DNA of 64,000 bases from Xenopus tropicalis (Eukaryota; Chordata; Amphibia; Anura; Pipidae): positions 175,014,019 to 175,078,018 of the forward strand of contig NC_030677.2 in the NCBI RefSeq assembly GCF_000004195.4, written 5' to 3'. The notes under the pieces were generated by a model. It was not told the DNA's origin and searched no databases. It was given only the letters and a program-made list of their open reading frames with translations. Every line of letters begins with the position of its first letter. Position 1 is the stretch's first letter. Position numbers and translations under genes: made by a program. This document shows positions 59,572-64,000 of this stretch, in pieces.

Positions 59572-60192
59572 TGTGACTCAATCCTTCAGGATGAGCCTTC
59601 GCTATATGGAAGTAACCAGTGGAGCCAGGGTTGTAGTGGAACTACAACTCGCTGTAGCCGTGTGCAGCGCAATTTAGCAAATAATGGACGCCAGAAGGTT
59701 CTTGCAGTTGAAATATTAGAACTGGGTTTATTGCCAGAGACAATCAATGTGCAGGGTTATTGCAATATACTCACATACAGATGTTATAGGATAGTACTCC
59801 CTGAGGACAGCAAAGAGAGGATGCACACCAGTTTATCTAGGCAGGGTAAATGCACCTGGTCAGCTTGGCACCCCTTTGGAAGCAGTCAGGATAGATACCT
59901 CAGTCCTCAGGTTGATAACCTCTAGCTTTAAGAGTCCTACAGCTAACTCTGGATCAGGGTTAATATACTGCCTGTCTCCTATGTCTTAACCGTGGCCCTA
60001 TTCTGAGACAAAAGTGCCTGTATGGCTAATTTCCTTGGTGGAGCCAAAACTGCTCTTGCTTCCTTCCCTCTCTATCTCACTTTCCTAGAAAGTGCTCGAC
60101 AAGAGAGACTATCTAACTGGTCCTCGTTCATGGGGTCCCTTTCCCCAACTTCACTAGAGTAGGTGATGACTCTAGGGTAAAGTATGGCTTTA

Positions 60193-63100
60193 CATAGTAA
60201 CATAGTAACATAGTAACATAGTAAGTTGGGTTGAAAAAAGACATACGTCCATCAAGTTCAACCATAATGCCTATACCTAACCTGCCTAACTACAAGTTGA
60301 TCCAGAGGAAGGCAAAAAACCCCATCTGAAACCTCTCTAATTTGCCTCAGAGGGGAAAAAATTCCTTCCTGACTCCAAGATGGCAATCGGACCAGTCCCT
60401 GGATCAACTTGTACTAAGAGCTATCTCCCATAACCGTGTATTCCCTCACTTGCTAAGAATCCATCCAGCCCCTTCTTAAAGCTATATAATGTATCAGCCA
60501 GCACGACTGATTCGGGGAGGGAATTCCACAACTTCACAGCTCTCACTGTAAAAAATCCTTTCCGAATATTTAAATGGAACCTCCCTTCTTCTAAACGGAG
60601 TGGGTGCCCTCGTGTCCGTTGGAAGGACCTACTGGTAAATAAAACATTAGAGAGGTTATTATATGATCCCCTTATATATTTATACATAGTTATCATGTCA
60701 CCTCTTAAGCGCCTCTTCTCCAGTGTAAACAGACCCAACTTGGCCAGACTTTCTTCATAACTGAAACTTTCCATTCCCTTTACCAGCTTAGTTGCCCTTC
60801 TCTGGACCCTCTCTAACTCAATAATGTCCCGTTTGAGCACTGGAGACCAAAACTGAACAGCATATTCTAGATGGGGCCTTACCAGCGCTCTGTAAAGGGG
60901 AAGAATAACCCCCTCCTCCCGTGAATCTATACCCCTTTTAATACAGCTCAAAACCTTGTTTGCCCTTGCAGCTGCTGCCTGGCATTGCTTGCTACAGCCA
61001 AGTTTATTATCTACAAGGACTCCAAGGTCCTTCTCCATTATGGATTTGCCTAGTGCAGTCCCATTAAGGGTATACGGGGCTTGCATATTTTTACATCCCA
61101 GGTGCATGACCTTACATTTATCCACATTAAATCTCATCTGCCACTTAGCTGCCCAGATTGCCAGTTGGTCAAGATCCTGCTGCAGGGATGTCACATCCTG
61201 GATAGAATTGACTGGTCTGCAGAGTTTTGTGTCATCTGCAAACACTGATACATTACTCATAATACCCTCCCCTAAGTCATTTATGAACAAGTTAAACAAA
61301 AGTGGACCCAGTACAGAACCCTGAGGGACCCCACTGAGAACCTTACTCCAAGTAGAGAATGTGCCATTAACAACCACCCTCTGTACCCGATCCTGTAGCC
61401 AGTTTTCTATCCATGTGCAAACGACTTCACTAAGACCAATAGACCTTAGCTTAGAAAGCAGTCGTTTGTGGGGAACGGTATCAAATGCTTTGGCAAAATC
61501 CAAATAGATTATATCTACTGCATCCCCACTGTCCAGCTTCTTACTTACCTCATCATAAAAAGCAATTAAATTGGTCTGACATGACCTGTCCTTCATAAAG
61601 CCATGCTGATTACTGCTCATAATGCCATTCTCCACTACATAATTTTGAATGTGATCCCTTAACAAGCCTTCAAATAACTTGCCCACCACGGATGTCAAAC
61701 TTACAGGCCTATAATTGCCAGGCTGTGATCTTACTCCCTTTTTAAATATGGGAGTGACATTCGCCTTCTTCCAATCCCTAGGTACCATACCGAATGAGAG
61801 CGAGTCTGAGAATATCAGAAACAAGGGCCACTGCAATTCTGCCCCTAGCTCTCTCAGTACCCGAGGGTGTATTCCATCTGGCCCCGGTGCCTTGTTTACA
61901 TTTATCGTGTGTAACCCTTTAAGCACCATATCCTGTGCCAACCACTGTGTAGTTGGAGCTGAGGCAACAGTGAAGCTATTGGGTGGGACTTGGCCCACTG
62001 GCTCCTCTACTGTATACACAGAAGAAAAGAACTGGTTAAGCACATCTGCCTTTTCTGTATCCGCTGTAACCATATTGTTATTATAACTCAATGGGGCCAC
62101 ACCCTCAACCTGCATTTTTTTACTATTAATATACTTAAAAAACTTTTTGGGGTTAGTCTTGGCCTCGGCCGCGATGCGCTCCTCATTTTCTATCTTTGCC
62201 TTCCGGATTGCTGTTTTACAACACTTGTTATAGTGTTTATATTCATTAAACGCAGCTACTGTCCCCTCTGACTTATATTTCTTAAAAGCTTTCCTTTTTT
62301 TCCCTATTAACTTCTTTACCTCAGAGTTAAGCCACATAGGGTGATTCTTAACACTTCTACTTTTTCTTATTAATGGAATGAATTGAAAACAGTAATGATT
62401 TAATATCATTTTAAATGACAACCATTTCTGCTCTGTATTTTTATCAGAAAACATAATGCCCCAATCTATGCCCTGAAGCGCTGCCCTTAAGGAGCTAAAA
62501 TTTGCCTTCCTAAAATTCAGTGTCTTTGTTGCCCCCGTGTAAATTTGTTTCCTGCACCAAACATCAAATGAAATAACATTATGGTCACTATTACCCAGGG
62601 GTTCAACCACTTGCACATTTGCTATACGTTCTGGGTCATTAGAGATCACTAGATCTAGTATAGCATGGTTCCTGGTTGGCTCCTCAACAACTTGTGACAT
62701 AAAGTTGTCGTGCAGCAAGTTTATAAACTTGTTCCCATTTACTGTCCTGGCAGTACTATTGCCCCAGTCAATATCAGGGTAATTAAAATCCCCCATTATT
62801 ATCACTTGCCCCAAACTAGCAGCCTTTTCTATTTGCAACAGGAGCTGGGCCTCCTTCTCTTCGCTTACATTAGGGGGTCTATAGCATACCCCTACAATTA
62901 GTTTGGTAGATTCTTTACTATCTGTGAGAAGCTCAACCCATAAGGATTCAGCTCCCTCTGTTCCCCCCATCACTTCCTCCTTAATATTTGCTTTTAAGTC
63001 GTGCTTAATGAACAGACACACTCCTCCTCCTTTTCTATTGCCCCTGTCCCTCCGAAACAATGTATACCCCCCAATATTAACTGCCCAGTCATGAGACTCA

Positions 63101-63223
63101 TTCAACCAAGTTTCAGCAACACCAATCACATCATATTTCCGCTCCAACGCCAGTACCTCCAGCTCTCCCATTTTACCAGTCAGACTCCTTGCATTGGTAA
63201 ACATACATTTAATACTGGTTCCA
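60193..63223 (-). mobile_element. CR1 LINE, 5'-truncated (copy 2)
   Basis: The 3' end is at left with four CATAGTAA-type units. Homology with copy 1 stops near 63,215, upstream of the endonuclease, so the element is truncated at its 5' end. GCTTTA occurs at 60,187-60,192 and 63,224-63,229, a likely target duplication within the LTR. Confidence 0.85.
60421..63204 (-). CDS. CR1 endonuclease-reverse transcriptase, open throughout
   Basis: This 927-residue frame opens MFTNARSLTGK, equal to residue 378 of the copy-1 frame. Endonuclease motifs are E31 (VAETW), GDFN at 138-141 and SDHN at 206-209. Reverse transcriptase follows with KAPGPDGIHPRVL, YLDFAKAFDTV at about 567-577, PQGSVLGPLLFN and FADD at 655-658, then a CR1-type C-terminal part ending SEGIHGYGR. 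No frameshift or stop is seen. The element lost its promoter and the esterase part, so expression would depend on outside sequences. The true start is uncertain because the frame begins at the truncation. Confidence 0.82.
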   Translation of the reverse strand: MFTNARSLTGKMGELEVLALERKYDVIGVAETWLNESHDWAVNIGGYTLFRRDRGNRKGGGVCLFIKHDLKANIKEEVMGGTEGAESLWVELLTDSKESTKLIVGVCYRPPNVSEEKEAQLLLQIEKAASLGQVIIMGDFNYPDIDWGNSTARTVNGNKFINLLHDNFMSQVVEEPTRNHAILDLVISNDPERIANVQVVEPLGNSDHNVISFDVWCRKQIYTGATKTLNFRKANFSSLRAALQGIDWGIMFSDKNTEQKWLSFKMILNHYCFQFIPLIRKSRSVKNHPMWLNSEVKKLIGKKRKAFKKYKSEGTVAAFNEYKHYNKCCKTAIRKAKIENEERIAAEAKTNPKKFFKYINSKKMQVEGVAPLSYNNNMVTADTEKADVLNQFFSSVYTVEEPVGQVPPNSFTVASAPTTQWLAQDMVLKGLHTINVNKAPGPDGIHPRVLRELGAELQWPLFLIFSDSLSFGMVPRDWKKANVTPIFKKGVRSQPGNYRPVSLTSVVGKLFEGLLRDHIQNYVVENGIMSSNQHGFMKDRSCQTNLIAFYDEVSKKLDSGDAVDIIYLDFAKAFDTVPHKRLLSKLRSIGLSEVVCTWIENWLQDRVQRVVVNGTFSTWSKVLSGVPQGSVLGPLLFNLFINDLGEGIMSNVSVFADDTKLCRPVNSIQDVTSLQQDLDQLAIWAAKWQMRFNVDKCKVMHLGCKNMQAPYTLNGTALGKSIMEKDLGVLVDNKLGCSKQCQAAAARANKVLSCIKRGIDSREEGVILPLYRALVRPHLEYAVQFWSPVLKRDIIELERVQRRATKLVKGMESFSYEESLAKLGLFTLEKRRLRGDMITMYKYIRGSYNNLSNVLFTSRSFQRTRGHPLRLEEGRFHLNIRKGFFTVRAVKLWNSLPESVVLADTLYSFKKGLDGFLASEGIHGYGR

Positions 63224-63478
63224 GCTTTATTAGGGCCCTGTTGATCCCAGGCTCAGTGGACCTTCACCTGAGACACAGAGACAGCCAAAGAGGAAGACAC
63301 GTCCTCCAGCTAAACACTATATGAGACTGCAAGAGGTGTGGTCAACCCAAATAACCAATAAGGCATAAGGCAAACTCTAAACTGATACATGAGTCTTTGC
63401 CCAGTAACAGCAGAAACTAAGGAAGTTGTAGGGTTTAAAGCCATAGGGTCATGTTAACCCTATGGGTCCCTACACACA

Positions 63479-64000
63479 GTTAAACTGTTACCAGATATTA
63501 ACACTATAGCTATTATAAAGGTCTTACTTGTAAGTATCCAGCTTAAAAGAAATATGGGAATGGAGAAAAATTCCATGAATCCAAAGGCAATTAAGAGATG
63601 TGACTCATGTAGAGAGAAAATTCAGATTAGTATAACAATTCCCAAATGTCAATAGTTGTTAATGGATTAGCCAGACAACTATCATCTTGTCTTAAGTTCA
63701 CTATATTAATAACCAATGAAGTGAATTAGTGATATATAAATATATGGTTCTCCAATAAAGCAGATGGGTGCAGCTTTAGTGAAGCATCTGGCACACACAG
63801 CCCCAACTTTTTTTTTTTCCATCATTCTGAAGGTGTGTTATGTTGCTGTCCAGGCACCATGTCTGGAAGATATTGGCAGCACAGAAGTTGTAGCACAGTG
63901 GAAAGAAGTATCTTAAAAAAGGTACAGAATATGCTATGGCAGAGCTATAATAACAATGTAATTTCACCTTTCCGCTGACTTCAAGTTCACTTATCACTAG
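63479..64000. other. No gene seen
   Basis: AT-rich flank of the LTR with a short T run (about 63,808-63,819); nothing recognised. Confidence 0.45.

Larger units (their letters stand above)
59572..63474 (-). mobile_element. Solo LTR of a retrovirus-like element, split by CR1
   Basis: Read on the minus strand it starts TGTAGGGACCCATAGGG and ends GGATTGAGTCACA, the TG...CA form of LTRs. The 4-bp direct repeat CACA flanks it (59,568-59,571 and 63,475-63,478). A poly(A) signal AATAAA (59,727-59,732) lies about 155 bases before the end, as in a U5 region; a second AATAAA lies at the insertion site. Without the CR1 insert the LTR is about 866 bp. The 4-bp duplication fits the gammaretrovirus-like/ERV1 group. 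No internal viral genes are present. Confidence 0.65.

Overview
The window looks like non-coding DNA from a clawed frog (Xenopus). The evidence is the repeat content: CR1 LINEs with a CATAGTAA 3' tail, T2/Kolobok-type MITEs flanked by TTAA, many hAT MITEs with exact 8-bp target duplications, and a very common MITE beginning TACAGGTATGGGATC. No complete host gene can be supported. The base composition is AT-rich and intergenic or intronic. Two weak exon candidates are flagged, at about 23.1-23.3 kb (+) and 25.98-26.21 kb (-).

Layout. 0-13 kb: a T2/Kolobok-type relic carrying a hAT MITE, further hAT copies at 4.4, 8.5 and 12.8 kb, a foldback TTAA MITE at 10.7-11.1 kb and a TA-flanked element at 11.7-12.2 kb. 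15-25 kb: several TACAGGTATGGG MITEs, a tRNA-derived SINE (17.5 kb), a 612-bp promoter-bearing element with an 8-bp duplication (19.4-20.0 kb), and two members of a GGGGCTGATTTAC family (22.5 and 25.2 kb), the second nested inside a MITE. 26-40 kb: a hAT MITE, a 30-base G run, a 714-bp element containing a 52-bp tandem array (31.1-31.4 kb), two near-identical copies of a DIRS-like 3' end (32.5 and 38.6 kb), and mosaics of hAT and TTAA elements at 36-38 kb.

40.6-44.8 kb holds an almost full-length CR1 retrotransposon on the minus strand. One long frame encodes a zinc-ribbon/coiled-coil N terminus, an SGNH esterase, an APE-type endonuclease and the start of reverse transcriptase; a 64-base deletion then breaks the frame. 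45-59 kb has more DNA transposons, including a 338-bp near-perfect palindrome (50.7-51.0 kb), a chimeric hAT composite with a 186-bp hairpin (56.7-57.7 kb) and a TA-flanked element with a symmetric CRE/TATA palindrome (58.15-58.82 kb). 59.6-63.5 kb is a solo LTR of a retrovirus-like element (minus strand) split by a second CR1 copy, truncated at its 5' end but with endonuclease and reverse transcriptase open throughout.

The genes do not work together as a pathway. The window is a record of layered transposition in which nesting gives relative ages. The most informative items are the fused CR1 frame, the nested CR1-in-LTR insertion, the MITEs that carry internal minisatellites or promoter-like palindromes, and the candidate exons. 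No convincing undescribed system was found.
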